Assembly (NCBI GenBank): GCA_015075365.1
Contig: JABTUN010000001.1
Coordinates: 2,294,001 to 2,358,000 of the forward strand
Source of the DNA: Verrucomicrobiaceae bacterium
Lineage (GTDB): Bacteria > Verrucomicrobiota > Verrucomicrobiia > Verrucomicrobiales > Verrucomicrobiaceae
Length of the DNA stretch: 64,000 bases
Direction of reading: 5' to 3'
The notes beneath the pieces were generated by a model that worked only from the letters and a program-made list of their open reading frames with translations, did no database searches and was not told the DNA's origin. The position numbers and the translations under genes are program-made. Of the stretch, positions 51,687 to 59,812 are shown piece after piece (the first letter of the stretch is position 1; every line of letters starts with the position of its first letter).

Positions 51687-53021
51687 ATGTCCAACCAGTC
51701 ACCCGTTCCCGAAAAGCAAGCCGGCCTGCACCAGCTTTACTCTGAAGATCCGCAGCGCGCGGATGAGATCGTGTGGGGCCGCAAGGCGAACCCGCTTTCG
51801 CGTCGCGGCTTCTTTGAACGGCTGGGGCTGGCCTCGATGACGGCGGCGGTGGGTTCGGAGATCGTGTTCGCGGACAAGATGCCCTCGGGACTCATCCCGG
51901 CGGCGCTGGCACAGAGCACCGAGGCTTTTCAGATCCCCGGCAAGGAAGGCCTGAGCGTGATGAACGACCGTCCGCTCGTGGCGGAGACGCCCGCGCATCT
52001 GCTCGATGATGCGATCACGCCCGCAAAGCATCTTTTCATTCGCAACAATGGCCTCGCGCCCGCGCCGGAGGTGCTGGATGCGGACACATGGACGCTGGAG
52101 ATCGCGGGTGAGAGCTGTGAGAAGCCAACGACCTTCACGCTGAAAGATCTGAAGGAGAAGTTCACGCATCACACACTGCAAATGGTGCTGGAATGCGCGG
52201 GCAATGGCCGTGGCGAGTTCAACCCGCCCGCCAAGGGCAATCAATGGACCACGGGCGGCGTCGGTTGCCCAAAGTGGACCGGCATCCGCCTTGCCGATGT
52301 GCTGAAGCATTGTGGAATCAAGAAGGACGCGGTTTACATCGGCTACTATGGCGCGGACGCGCATCTTTCCGGCGATCCAAAGAAGTCGGCCATCTCACGC
52401 GGCGTGCCAATTGCCAAGGCGCTTGAGGAAGAGTCGCTGCTGGTCTTTGCCATGAATGGCGAGGACATCCCCGTGCAGAACGGTCATCCGCTGCGGCTCA
52501 TGTTCGGCGGCTGGGCGGCGTCCACCTGCGGGAAGTGGGTGAAGAAGATCGTCATCCGCGACCGCGAGCATGACGGCGAAAAAATGACGGGCCACTCCTA
52601 CCGCATGCCGCGCTATCCCGTGGCTCCGGGAACCACGGTGCCGGAGGAGGACATGGTCATCATTGCTGAGATGCCGGTGAAGTCGCTCATCACCTTCCCG
52701 AAATCCGGCATCTCACATCCGGCGGCGGACAAGCTCGCCGTGCGCGGCCATGCCTGGGTCGGCGAAGGTGCCGTCGCCTCAGTGGAGGTCTCCATCGACT
52801 TCGGCATCACCTGGCAGAAGGCGCAGCTCGACAAGCCGGCGAACCGCTACGCCTGGCAGCAATGGCGCACGGAGGTCAGCTTCCCGAAAAAGGGCTACTA
52901 CGAGATCTGGGCGCGTGCCACGGACGACCAAGGCCGCTCGCAGCCCATGGTGCTCCCTGGTTGGAACCCCGAAGGCTACCTGAACAACTCCTGTCACCGC
53001 CTCGCCATCCAGGCCGCCTGA
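51687..53021 (+). CDS. Tat-exported sulfite-dehydrogenase-like molybdoenzyme (SorA/SoxC type)
   Basis: The 444-residue protein starts with a Tat leader (SRRGFFERLGLASM, 38-51). It has the sulfite-oxidase molybdenum-cofactor domain with ligand Cys170 in LECAGNGR, followed by LRLMFGGWAASTCGKWVKKI and a dimerisation domain from about 320. It would oxidise sulfite or a related sulfur compound in the periplasm. The cytochrome c gene immediately downstream is the expected electron acceptor. SoxC and SorA cannot be separated from sequence alone. Confidence 0.9.
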   Translation: MSNQSPVPEKQAGLHQLYSEDPQRADEIVWGRKANPLSRRGFFERLGLASMTAAVGSEIVFADKMPSGLIPAALAQSTEAFQIPGKEGLSVMNDRPLVAETPAHLLDDAITPAKHLFIRNNGLAPAPEVLDADTWTLEIAGESCEKPTTFTLKDLKEKFTHHTLQMVLECAGNGRGEFNPPAKGNQWTTGGVGCPKWTGIRLADVLKHCGIKKDAVYIGYYGADAHLSGDPKKSAISRGVPIAKALEEESLLVFAMNGEDIPVQNGHPLRLMFGGWAASTCGKWVKKIVIRDREHDGEKMTGHSYRMPRYPVAPGTTVPEEDMVIIAEMPVKSLITFPKSGISHPAADKLAVRGHAWVGEGAVASVEVSIDFGITWQKAQLDKPANRYAWQQWRTEVSFPKKGYYEIWARATDDQGRSQPMVLPGWNPEGYLNNSCHRLAIQAA

Positions 53022-53023
53022 TC

Positions 53024-53452
53024 ATGCGCTCGCTTTTCACCGCCTCTCTCGCCCTGGCCTCGCTGTCTTTTGCGGCGGAGGAAAAAGTGCCTGTCGATCC
53101 TGCCACCGGCATGAAGATCGCGCCGGATTGGGAGATCGTTCGCAATCACTGCATCGTCTGTCACTCCCCGGCCACCTTCTTGCGCCAGCGCGCCACCGAG
53201 GCGAACTGGACTGCCACGCTGGAATGGATGCAGAAGTATGGCGGGCTGTGGAAGCTCGATCCCGAGGTGCAGAAGACCATCATCAAATACCTCGCCACCA
53301 ACTACGGACCCGGCGACGCCACCAACTACCGCCGCGCCCCCATCCCGGCCACGCTGATGCCTTTGAACCCCTACGCCACCGAGGCCCGCCTCGAAGTGGA
53401 GAAGAAGAAAAAAGAAGGCCTGATTCCGGCAGCACCGCCGACGGGGAAGTGA
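53024..53452 (+). CDS. Exported monohaem cytochrome c, partner of the molybdoenzyme
   Basis: The 142-residue protein has a signal peptide (to SFAAE), one haem motif CIVCH (43-47) and distal helices (WTATLEWMQKYGGLWKLD). The methionine axial ligand is probably in ATLMPLNPYA. It starts two bases after the molybdoenzyme stop, like the SorA-SorB pairs of sulfite dehydrogenases, and would pass electrons to the respiratory chain. Confidence 0.88.
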   Translation: MRSLFTASLALASLSFAAEEKVPVDPATGMKIAPDWEIVRNHCIVCHSPATFLRQRATEANWTATLEWMQKYGGLWKLDPEVQKTIIKYLATNYGPGDATNYRRAPIPATLMPLNPYATEARLEVEKKKKEGLIPAAPPTGK

Positions 53453-53548
53453 GATTCGAGCTTCAAGGGGCGAGCTGCAGCTTTCAGGTGCTTCAGCGTG
53501 GCGGGAGGCTTCCCTGGCCTCGGCGATGAGATGCCGCAGACGCGTTCT

Positions 53549-54994
53549 CTAAGCCTGCTCCGTCGTGTGGAAGTCGGGGTAGGCGTTGGCGGCGTGCTCG
53601 GCAAAGTCGAGGCCGTCTTCTTGCTCAGTGTCGGTGGCGCGAAGGCCGACGAGGAGGTCCACGAGCTTGAAGATGCCGAGGCAGAGCGTGAAGGCGGTGG
53701 CTGAAATGGCGACGGTGCCGAGGGCCTGGACGCCCAGTTTTTCCGCGTTGAAACCGGCTTGATCAAACAAGGCGACGCTGATGGTGCCCCACAGGCCGTT
53801 GAAGAGATGCACGGGCACCGCTCCCACGGCGTCATCAATGCGCAGGCGCTCCAGGCCGATGGTGGCGACGGTGGTGATGATACCGGCGATGATCCCGACG
53901 ACGAAGGCAGAGGCGGGCGTGATGTTGGCGCAGCAGGCGGTGACGCCGACGGCGCCGCCGAGACTGCCGTTGAGCGTGATGCCGACATCGGGCCTGCCCT
54001 GCACGAACCACATGGAGATCATGGCGGAAAGCGCGGCGGCGGCAGGCGCGATGGTGGTATTCACGGCGATGCGGCCGATGCTGGCATTGCCGATGAGGGT
54101 GGAGCCGGCATTGAAGCCGAACCAGCCGAACCACAGGATGAAGACGCCGAGCGCGGCGAGCGGGATGTTGTGCCCGGCGATGAGCCTCGGCGTGCCGTCC
54201 TTGGCAAAACGGCCATGTCTTGGCCCGATGACGATGATGCCGGCGAGCGCGCAGGCCCCGCCGCAGGCGTGCACGACGCTGGAGCCGGCGAAGTCGATGA
54301 AGCCCATGTTTTCCAGCCAGCCCTTCGCGCCACCGACGCCAAACGCGCCGCCGAAGCTGCCCCAGGCCCAATGACCGCAGAGCGGGTAGATGATTCCCGC
54401 CAGCAGCGCGGCGTAGATGAGGTAGCCGACGAATTTCGTACGCTCGGCCATCGCGCCACTGACAATGGTGCAGGCGGTGCCGGCGAAGACGACCTGGAAG
54501 AACCAGAAGGGCCACAGCCGGTCATCGCCCGCGTGATCGGAGAGCCAGAAGCCATCCGTGCCGATCCATCCGCCGGCGCTGGTGCCGAACATGAGGCCAA
54601 AACCGAGGAACATGAACACGAGCGCGCTGATGCAGAAGTCGAGGAAGTTCTTCATCACGATGTTGATGCTGTTCTTCGCCCGCGCGAAGCCCAGCTCGAC
54701 CATGGCGAAGCCTGCCTGCATGAGAAAGACGAGCGCGCCCGCGGCGACCATCCAGACGTAGTTCAAATTGAGCTGCACGGCCTCGATCCCGGCCTTGGCG
54801 GCGGTTTCGAGCGGGGCAGGGGAAGGGGCTGCCACGACAGTTTTCTTCGCCTGGGCGCCGGGCGCGGTGTTTTCAGCGATTTGATCAAGTCGTGTGATGA
54901 TGAGGTCCATCTTGGCGTCGAGCCTCGGCGCGTCCTGCGCGGCGAGCGGGGCTGCCAAGGCCAGGGAGACGATGAAAAGGCGGAGAAGCGTCAT
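53549..54994 (-). CDS. amt: Ammonium transporter with long N-terminal periplasmic segment
   Basis: The 481-residue protein has a signal peptide (MTLLRLFIVSLALAAPLAAQ), about 55 extra soluble residues, and eleven predicted helices. Family features are VVFAGTACTIVSGAMAERTKF, HACGGACALAG (first pore histidine) and VPVHLFNGLWG (second pore histidine). It conducts ammonium across the inner membrane. No glnK gene is adjacent; instead it is coupled to a roadblock-like gene 7 bases upstream. The C-terminal tail (EDGLDFAEHAANAYPDF) is that of regulated Amt proteins. Confidence 0.95.
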   Translation of the reverse strand: MTLLRLFIVSLALAAPLAAQDAPRLDAKMDLIITRLDQIAENTAPGAQAKKTVVAAPSPAPLETAAKAGIEAVQLNLNYVWMVAAGALVFLMQAGFAMVELGFARAKNSINIVMKNFLDFCISALVFMFLGFGLMFGTSAGGWIGTDGFWLSDHAGDDRLWPFWFFQVVFAGTACTIVSGAMAERTKFVGYLIYAALLAGIIYPLCGHWAWGSFGGAFGVGGAKGWLENMGFIDFAGSSVVHACGGACALAGIIVIGPRHGRFAKDGTPRLIAGHNIPLAALGVFILWFGWFGFNAGSTLIGNASIGRIAVNTTIAPAAAALSAMISMWFVQGRPDVGITLNGSLGGAVGVTACCANITPASAFVVGIIAGIITTVATIGLERLRIDDAVGAVPVHLFNGLWGTISVALFDQAGFNAEKLGVQALGTVAISATAFTLCLGIFKLVDLLVGLRATDTEQEDGLDFAEHAANAYPDFHTTEQA

Positions 54995-55001
54995 GGAGGG
55001 A

Positions 55002-55691
55002 TCAGAGCTGGAGTTCGGCGAGGGAGGCGTCGAGTTCGGTGAGGAGCTGGCGGCGCTTGGCGGTGTTCGGCACGTGCTCGATGACGCTGACGGCGAGTTT
55101 TTTGACTTCGCCGGGCGGCAGGCGGTAGGGGTCCTGCGTTTGGGAGGCCTCGAGCGTGCGGTCGATGAGATTCGATGCCTGCCCGCGGCCCATGACCTTG
55201 CCGAGAATGCCTTCCACCGCCTTGCGCACGCTGCTCCATTGATTGACGACGGGCTCGGCCTTGTCGGTGATCTGGGTGAGGGCCCGGGAGGAGGTGACGA
55301 TGAGCTCCTCAATGCCGGTGGAGGGCGGTTTGGCCTCGCTGGAGGCGGCGGCGAGCGCGGCCGCGTGATCGCTGAGCAGCACGGAGCCGGCGCTGGCGGC
55401 GAGATCGGGATCGGCGCGCGCGGTGAGGAAGAACACGAGCGTGATCTCCTCATGCGCGAGGATGAGGAGCACGCCGCCGTCGAATTCGAGGTAGATCTGC
55501 CGCATGCGGCGGCGCACCTGGCGGTAACCGGCGAGCATTTCCTCCAGCCGCGCGCGCAATTCCTCCGCGCGTGCCTCGGCAAAGGGCATCTGGCGGTGGA
55601 TGGTGTGGTTTCCTTTGAAAAGCAGGATGCCGGCGACGCCGTCGAGGCGTTGCAGCGCGGCGGCGGCGGAGATGACGGAGTCGAGACTCAT
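55002..55691 (-). CDS. Roadblock/LC7-like protein coupled to amt
   Basis: The 229-residue protein begins with a roadblock-type fold (MSLDSVISAAAALQRLDGVAGILLFKGN, RQIYLEFDGGVLLILAHEE, FFLTARADPDLAASAGSVLL, about 1-115), followed by a helical C-terminal half (PSTGIEELIVTSSRALTQI). Roadblock proteins usually regulate small GTPases, but none is encoded here. Placement between a conserved unknown gene and amt suggests a role in nitrogen signalling or membrane placement; this is inference. Confidence 0.65.
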   Translation of the reverse strand: MSLDSVISAAAALQRLDGVAGILLFKGNHTIHRQMPFAEARAEELRARLEEMLAGYRQVRRRMRQIYLEFDGGVLLILAHEEITLVFFLTARADPDLAASAGSVLLSDHAAALAAASSEAKPPSTGIEELIVTSSRALTQITDKAEPVVNQWSSVRKAVEGILGKVMGRGQASNLIDRTLEASQTQDPYRLPPGEVKKLAVSVIEHVPNTAKRRQLLTELDASLAELQL

Positions 55692-55706
55692 GCGGCGGCG
55701 GATGGG

Positions 55707-56063
55707 TCAGCGTCCGAGAGACTCAAGCACCTGCTTGATGGAGCGGCGCGCGGGCTGGATGGAGCCGTGCCAGCTCCCGGCCTGCTGCCCGGCGGCGAGG
55801 GAGGTCTGGCCGTCGCGATCCTCCAAAATGCAGACTTCAAGCCGGCGCATGCCGAGCGTCTCGGCGAGGCGTGCCGCGTAGTAGCTGGCGTAGCGCACCT
55901 CGCCGGAGAAGCGCTGGGCATTCTCCGCGTCGCTGCCGGAAACGTGCTCCTGGCCGTTGATGGTGTCGATTTTGATGAGCATGGGATCGGGCTCCATGCG
56001 GATGACATTGGCGGGCTGGCCGCCGCGGGTGCTGGAGATGGGAATGATGCGCGTGGGTTCCAT
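55707..56063 (-). CDS. Conserved-looking small protein heading the amt operon
   Basis: The 118-residue protein (MEPTRIIPISSTRGGQPANV at the start, VRYASYYAARLAETLGMRRLEVCILED in the middle, QPARRSIKQVLESLG at the end) is soluble and of mixed alpha/beta character. It has no recognised motif. ATG 56061-56063 gives 15 bases to the roadblock gene. Three genes then run to amt as one operon. Confidence 0.6.
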   Translation of the reverse strand: MEPTRIIPISSTRGGQPANVIRMEPDPMLIKIDTINGQEHVSGSDAENAQRFSGEVRYASYYAARLAETLGMRRLEVCILEDRDGQTSLAAGQQAGSWHGSIQPARRSIKQVLESLGR

Positions 56064-56148
56064 CGGGATGAGGAGTCCAAGCCAGGAGCATCGTGCATGC
56101 CAGATTGCGGTTGCCTTCACGACAAGTCCGCCTCATCCATCGCGCCCG

Positions 56149-57012
56149 ATGAGCGAAAGCAGAACCGAGGTGATCCACATGGCCGTCGAGGAGGCGGAGG
56201 AGGCGAAAAGCGCCGCGCTGCAGGCGGAGAGCGCCGCCGAGCACGCGGAAAAAGCCGCGGAAGCCGCCGCCGATGACGCGCGCGAGGCGCTGCAAAAGAT
56301 GGAGGCTGTCGAGGTGGCCGCGGCGGAGGAAAAGGCGTCCATCGAGCTGTTCGAGCTGTTCACGGCCATTCTGCTGGGGCTGGGTGCCACCTTCGCCGGG
56401 ATCGCCGGCCACCAGAGCGGCCTTTGGGATGGAAACTCCCTGGAAGCCTACAGCCAGGCCTCCACGCTCTCCACGCAGGCGGCGGACGAGGCCGGCCTGG
56501 CGAACGCGAAGATCACGCACGACAACAACGTGAACCTCCAGGCGCAGCAGATCATCTGGCGTGCACAGTCGATGCCGAAGGGGCCGGACCGTGACTTCCT
56601 CATGCATCAGGCGAGCGTGTTTTACCTCAGGCAGGCCAGTGACGAGGCGTTTGACGCGCTGAAGCTGCCGGAGGAATCCCGGAAGAACTTCAAGGATCTG
56701 GGCATCGAGGACATCCCGGAGGAGGTGCTGCTGGACATTCAGCGGCGGGAGTTCAGCGATGAATACTACGCCGCCATGTATGCTAGCAGCAACGCCAGGA
56801 GCCTGGAGTCGAAACAGAAGTTCGAAGAGGGCAGCCATGCGAACGGCGCGGGCGATTATTTTTCCCTGGCGGGCGTGTATTACTCCCTGAGCTTGTTTTT
56901 CGCCGGTATCGGCCTGGTCTTCAAGACGCGCATGCGCTGGGCGTTTTTCCTGGCGGGCGCGGTGATCTTCGCCGGCACCACGGTTTACATGAGCACGCTC
57001 GAATGGGCCTGA
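56149..57012 (+). CDS. Membrane protein with N-terminal coiled coil
   Basis: The 287-residue protein starts with an Ala/Glu-rich coiled coil (about 10-65: EEAEEAKSAALQAESAAEHA), then a membrane helix (67-85), a soluble segment (90-230) with EFSDEYYAAMYASSNARSLE, and two helices at the end (235-285, VYYSLSLFFAGIGLVFKTRM). It resembles unassigned bacterial proteins with a DUF4337-type layout. No catalytic motif is visible. It is 25 bases upstream of the channel gene and may be its partner. Confidence 0.7.
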   Translation: MSESRTEVIHMAVEEAEEAKSAALQAESAAEHAEKAAEAAADDAREALQKMEAVEVAAAEEKASIELFELFTAILLGLGATFAGIAGHQSGLWDGNSLEAYSQASTLSTQAADEAGLANAKITHDNNVNLQAQQIIWRAQSMPKGPDRDFLMHQASVFYLRQASDEAFDALKLPEESRKNFKDLGIEDIPEEVLLDIQRREFSDEYYAAMYASSNARSLESKQKFEEGSHANGAGDYFSLAGVYYSLSLFFAGIGLVFKTRMRWAFFLAGAVIFAGTTVYMSTLEWA

Positions 57013-57037
57013 TGCGCCTTTGTTTCCCACTCCCGAT

Positions 57038-57793
57038 ATGATCGAACGTGATGCCCAAGGCCTGGTCCGCTTCCGCCGCTGGCTTGATTTGAGCCTCCAG
57101 GGGCTCATCATCGTCAATCTCATCGCTTTTGCGCTGGAGACCCTGCCGGGCCTCACCGGGACGCAGATGCATGCGCTGCATCTCCTGGAGGTCGTGAGCA
57201 TCGCCATCTTCACGGTCGAGTACCTCGCGCGCTGCCTGCTTTCGCGGCCGGTGACCGCGTATCTGTTCTCTTTCATGGGGCTGGTGGACTTGATGGCGAT
57301 CCTGCCCTTTTATCTTAGTGCCGGACTGGACCTGCGCAGCGCGCGCGCGCTGCGGCTGATGCGGCTGTTCCGCCTTTTCAAACTCACGCGCTACAGCAAG
57401 GCCGCGCGTCGTTACCGCCATGCCTTCCTCATCGCGCGGGAGGAACTGGTGCTCTTTGGCTGCGCGGCCCTGATCGTGCTCTATCTGGCCGCGGTGGGCA
57501 TCTATTACTGTGAGAACGAGGCGCAGCCGGAGAAGTTTTCCTCCGTGCCGGACTCCATGTGGTGGGCCATCGTCACGCTCACCACCGTGGGCTACGGGGA
57601 TGTGTATCCGATCACGCTGGGCGGGCGGCTCTTCACCTCCGTGGTGCTCATCTGCGGCCTGGGCTTTGTGGCGGTGCCCACGGGCCTGCTGGCCGGTGCG
57701 CTGGCGAAAGCACGGGAGCAGGAAAAGCAACTTGAGGAGGAGGAGGCACGCATGGCCGCGCAGGCTGCCACAGGAGCCTCCGAGGAGAGTTAG
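57038..57793 (+). CDS. Voltage-gated-type potassium channel
   Basis: The 251-residue protein has six membrane helices with an arginine-rich S4 (SARALRLMRLFRLFKLTRYS, 101-120) and the selectivity filter TVGYGD at 183-188. The C-terminal helix is acidic and coiled (KAREQEKQLEEEEARMAAQ). It would move potassium or another monovalent cation in response to voltage. ATG 57038 was preferred over TTG 57020. Confidence 0.93.
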   Translation: MIERDAQGLVRFRRWLDLSLQGLIIVNLIAFALETLPGLTGTQMHALHLLEVVSIAIFTVEYLARCLLSRPVTAYLFSFMGLVDLMAILPFYLSAGLDLRSARALRLMRLFRLFKLTRYSKAARRYRHAFLIAREELVLFGCAALIVLYLAAVGIYYCENEAQPEKFSSVPDSMWWAIVTLTTVGYGDVYPITLGGRLFTSVVLICGLGFVAVPTGLLAGALAKAREQEKQLEEEEARMAAQAATGASEES

Positions 57794-57847
57794 CGCGCAG
57801 GTGCTGCGGTGCTGCGGAAGGCTGAAAAAACGGGCCTCGGGCGACTT

Positions 57848-57863
57848 TGTGAAAAATTTCACA
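57848..57863. promoter_or_regulatory. Perfect CRP/FNR-type palindrome ahead of atpB
   Basis: TGTGA-AAAATT-TCACA matches the canonical CRP consensus TGTGA-N6-TCACA exactly and extends by one paired base on each side (57847-57864). It stands out in a GC-rich region. It lies 73 bases before atpB and just upstream of a possible promoter. Because this is a consensus of proteobacteria, use here by a Crp/Fnr-family protein is inference. It could instead be an operator of another dimeric regulator. Confidence 0.5.
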
Positions 57864-57871
57864 AATAGGGC

Positions 57872-57900
57872 TTGCCTGCCCGTTTGAGGCTCGCTAAGAC
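57872..57900 (+). promoter_or_regulatory. Possible atp operon promoter
   Basis: TTGCCT (57872-57877) and TAAGAC (57895-57900) are separated by 17 bases, which fits the spacing of a primary-sigma promoter, although only four and three of the six positions match consensus. It is directly downstream of the palindrome, and the leader to atpB would be about 30 bases. Confidence 0.35.
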
Positions 57901-57935
57901 AATCTGCTCCCCGCTCCGGGCCACCACCACGCGCC

Positions 57936-58820
57936 ATGCTTTTCCCGACTCCGACAGCACCGATTTCCCCCATGCTTGCGAATGTGAGCAGCAAGGCGGC
58001 GGAACTTTTCGCGAAGGATGGAGTGCTCTCGTTTCTGACCAATTCCACGCTCGTGGCGCTCGTGGTGCTCGGCATCGTGCTGTGGTTCTCCCGCAAGGCG
58101 ACAAAAAACATGTCCCTGGTGCCGCACAAGGCGCAGAACTTCATGGAATTCGTCATCGAGTTCCTCTACGGCCAGGTGGAGGCCATCGCGGGCGCGAAAC
58201 AGGCCAAGCTGGCCTTCCCGCTGCTCTGCACGCTTTTCATTTACATCCTCGTCTCGAACTGGTTCGGCCTCCTTCCGGGTGTCGGCACCATCGGCTGGGG
58301 TGAGGGCACGGGCTTCCTCTCGGTGAAAGCCGCGCACGACCCGCTGCTGCGCCCGCCGACCGCTGACCTGAATGCCACGATCGGCATCGCGCTGTCGGCC
58401 TTCCTCGTGTGGATTTTCCTGACCTTGAAGGAAGTCGGCATCTGGGGCTTCATCGTTCACACCTTCGGTCCCAAGGGCGGCCTGAAAGGCATCATGGGAC
58501 TGGTGGTCGCGGTGGTGTTCCTCTTCGTCGGCGTGATCGAAATCGTCTCCATCGTGATCCGCCCGGTGACGCTCTCGATTCGTCTCTTCGGCAACATCTT
58601 CGCCGGCGAAAACGTGCTGCACATCATGAGCGACATGATGGCGAACAAAGGCCCTGTGATGAGCTTCCTGGGCAGCATCGCCCTGCCGCTGCCCTTCTAC
58701 TTCATGGAGCTGCTGGTCGGCCTGTTGCAGGCGATCGTCTTCACGCTGCTCTGCACCGTTTACATCCAGCTCTCCACCACGCATGACGATCACGGTCATG
58801 AGGAAGAAGGGCATCATTGA
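57936..58820 (+). CDS. atpB: ATP synthase F0 subunit a
   Basis: The 294-residue membrane protein carries the a-subunit block SIRLFGNIFAGENVLHI (about 212-228) with the essential proton-path arginine, and GSIALPLPFYFMELLVGLLQAIVFTLL near the end. It forms the proton channel with the c-ring. ATG 57936 is used; ATG 57972 (residue 13) is also possible. It begins the atp operon; no atpI precedes it. The C-terminal tail is histidine- and glutamate-rich (HDDHGHEEEGHH). Confidence 0.96.
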   Translation: MLFPTPTAPISPMLANVSSKAAELFAKDGVLSFLTNSTLVALVVLGIVLWFSRKATKNMSLVPHKAQNFMEFVIEFLYGQVEAIAGAKQAKLAFPLLCTLFIYILVSNWFGLLPGVGTIGWGEGTGFLSVKAAHDPLLRPPTADLNATIGIALSAFLVWIFLTLKEVGIWGFIVHTFGPKGGLKGIMGLVVAVVFLFVGVIEIVSIVIRPVTLSIRLFGNIFAGENVLHIMSDMMANKGPVMSFLGSIALPLPFYFMELLVGLLQAIVFTLLCTVYIQLSTTHDDHGHEEEGHH

Positions 58821-58900
58821 TCCCCGAATTTGCCCGCGGGACCATGCGCAACGTGTGGACGCCGGGCGACACAACACGAACACCCAACTAAACGAACACT

Positions 58901-59146
58901 ATGACAATGGAACTCATCTCGATGGCCGCTGACGTCGCCTCCGCCGCTCCTTCCGGAATCACCGGCAGCCTCACCATGGGCCTCGGTGGTGCTGGCGCCG
59001 CCATCGGCGTCGGTCTCGTCGGCTCCAAGGCCGTGGAAGCTGTCGGTCGCAATCCCGGCGCTTTCGGCAACATCCTGACCCTCGGCATTATCGCCATGGC
59101 CCTCGCTGAAGGTCTCGGCATTATCGCCTACCTCGGCGGTCTGTAA
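58901..59146 (+). CDS. atpE: ATP synthase F0 subunit c
   Basis: The 81-residue hairpin protein has a polar loop (VEAVGRNPGAF) between two helices. The ion-carrying glutamate is in IIAMALAEGLGII. The first helix is glycine/alanine-rich (LGGAGAAIGVGLVGSKA), as required for ring packing. There is no obvious sodium-binding signature (second-helix E-S/T pattern), so proton use is likely. It forms the rotor ring. Confidence 0.97.
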   Translation: MTMELISMAADVASAAPSGITGSLTMGLGGAGAAIGVGLVGSKAVEAVGRNPGAFGNILTLGIIAMALAEGLGIIAYLGGL

Positions 59147-59156
59147 TTCGCCTTCC

Positions 59157-59186
59157 GGTGGCGGTCCGCGTGTGCGGTCCGCCACC
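59157..59186 (+). promoter_or_regulatory. Intercistronic hairpin after atpE
   Basis: GGTGGCGG (59157-59164) pairs perfectly with CCGCCACC (59179-59186). It lies 11 bases after the atpE stop and is followed by a pyrimidine-rich run. It could protect upstream mRNA or reduce read-through, which would help supply excess c subunits. A strong U-tract is absent, so full termination is unlikely. Confidence 0.6.
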
Positions 59187-59236
59187 ACCCCTTTCCCTCC
59201 CTCTTTTCTCTTCAACTCGATCACCTGACTCCGAAC

Positions 59237-59776
59237 ATGCTTTCTTCTCTTCCTACGATCCTCGCGGCCGGCAAAGTGGACGCTCTCGTCGAGAAGTTCG
59301 GCCTCGCCTGGCCCAAGTTTTTCGCCCAGGTGATCATCTTCTGGATCGTTTTCTCGATCCTCAAGAAATACGCCTTCGGCCCGATCCTTGGCATGCTGGA
59401 GCAGCGTCGTCAGCGCATCGCCGATGGTGAGGCGAAGCTCGAAAAAATCGCCAAAGACGCCGCCGAGGCCGCCAAGAACGCCCAGGCCGTGCTCGACAAG
59501 GCGGAGGCCGATGCGGCCCGCCTCGTGAAAGAAGCCGATGAGGCCGCCAAGGCCCTCCAGGAGCGCCGCCAGCAGGACGCCGTCGCCAGCGCCAATTCCA
59601 TCATCGCCAAGGCCCGTGAGGCCGCCGAGCTCGAAAAAGAGCAGCTCATGTCCCAGTTGAAGCGCGAGTTCGGCCGCATGGTCGCCGATGCCACCGGCCG
59701 CGTGACCGGCAAGGTGCTCAACAGCGACGACCAGTCCCGCATCAACCAGGAAACCGCCGCCCAGGTCTCGGCTTAA
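59237..59776 (+). CDS. atpF: ATP synthase F0 subunit b
   Basis: The 179-residue protein has one membrane helix (FFAQVIIFWIVFSILKKYAF, about 28-47) followed by a long charged coiled coil (QRRQRIADGEAKLEKIAKDA, then AAELEKEQLMSQLKREFGRM). It is the peripheral stalk linking F0 to F1. Gene order and length are standard. Only one b gene is present. Confidence 0.95.
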   Translation: MLSSLPTILAAGKVDALVEKFGLAWPKFFAQVIIFWIVFSILKKYAFGPILGMLEQRRQRIADGEAKLEKIAKDAAEAAKNAQAVLDKAEADAARLVKEADEAAKALQERRQQDAVASANSIIAKAREAAELEKEQLMSQLKREFGRMVADATGRVTGKVLNSDDQSRINQETAAQVSA

Positions 59777-59781
59777 ACCGG

Positions 59782-59808
59782 GAACTGCGAACCGAGAACT
59801 GCGAACCG
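59782..59808. repeat. Tandem word pair in the atpF-atpH gap
   Basis: GAACTGCGAACCG occurs at 59782-59794 and again at 59796-59808. The pair fills most of the 36-base gap before atpH and contains no Shine-Dalgarno sequence. Confidence 0.9.
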
Positions 59809-59812
59809 CGCC

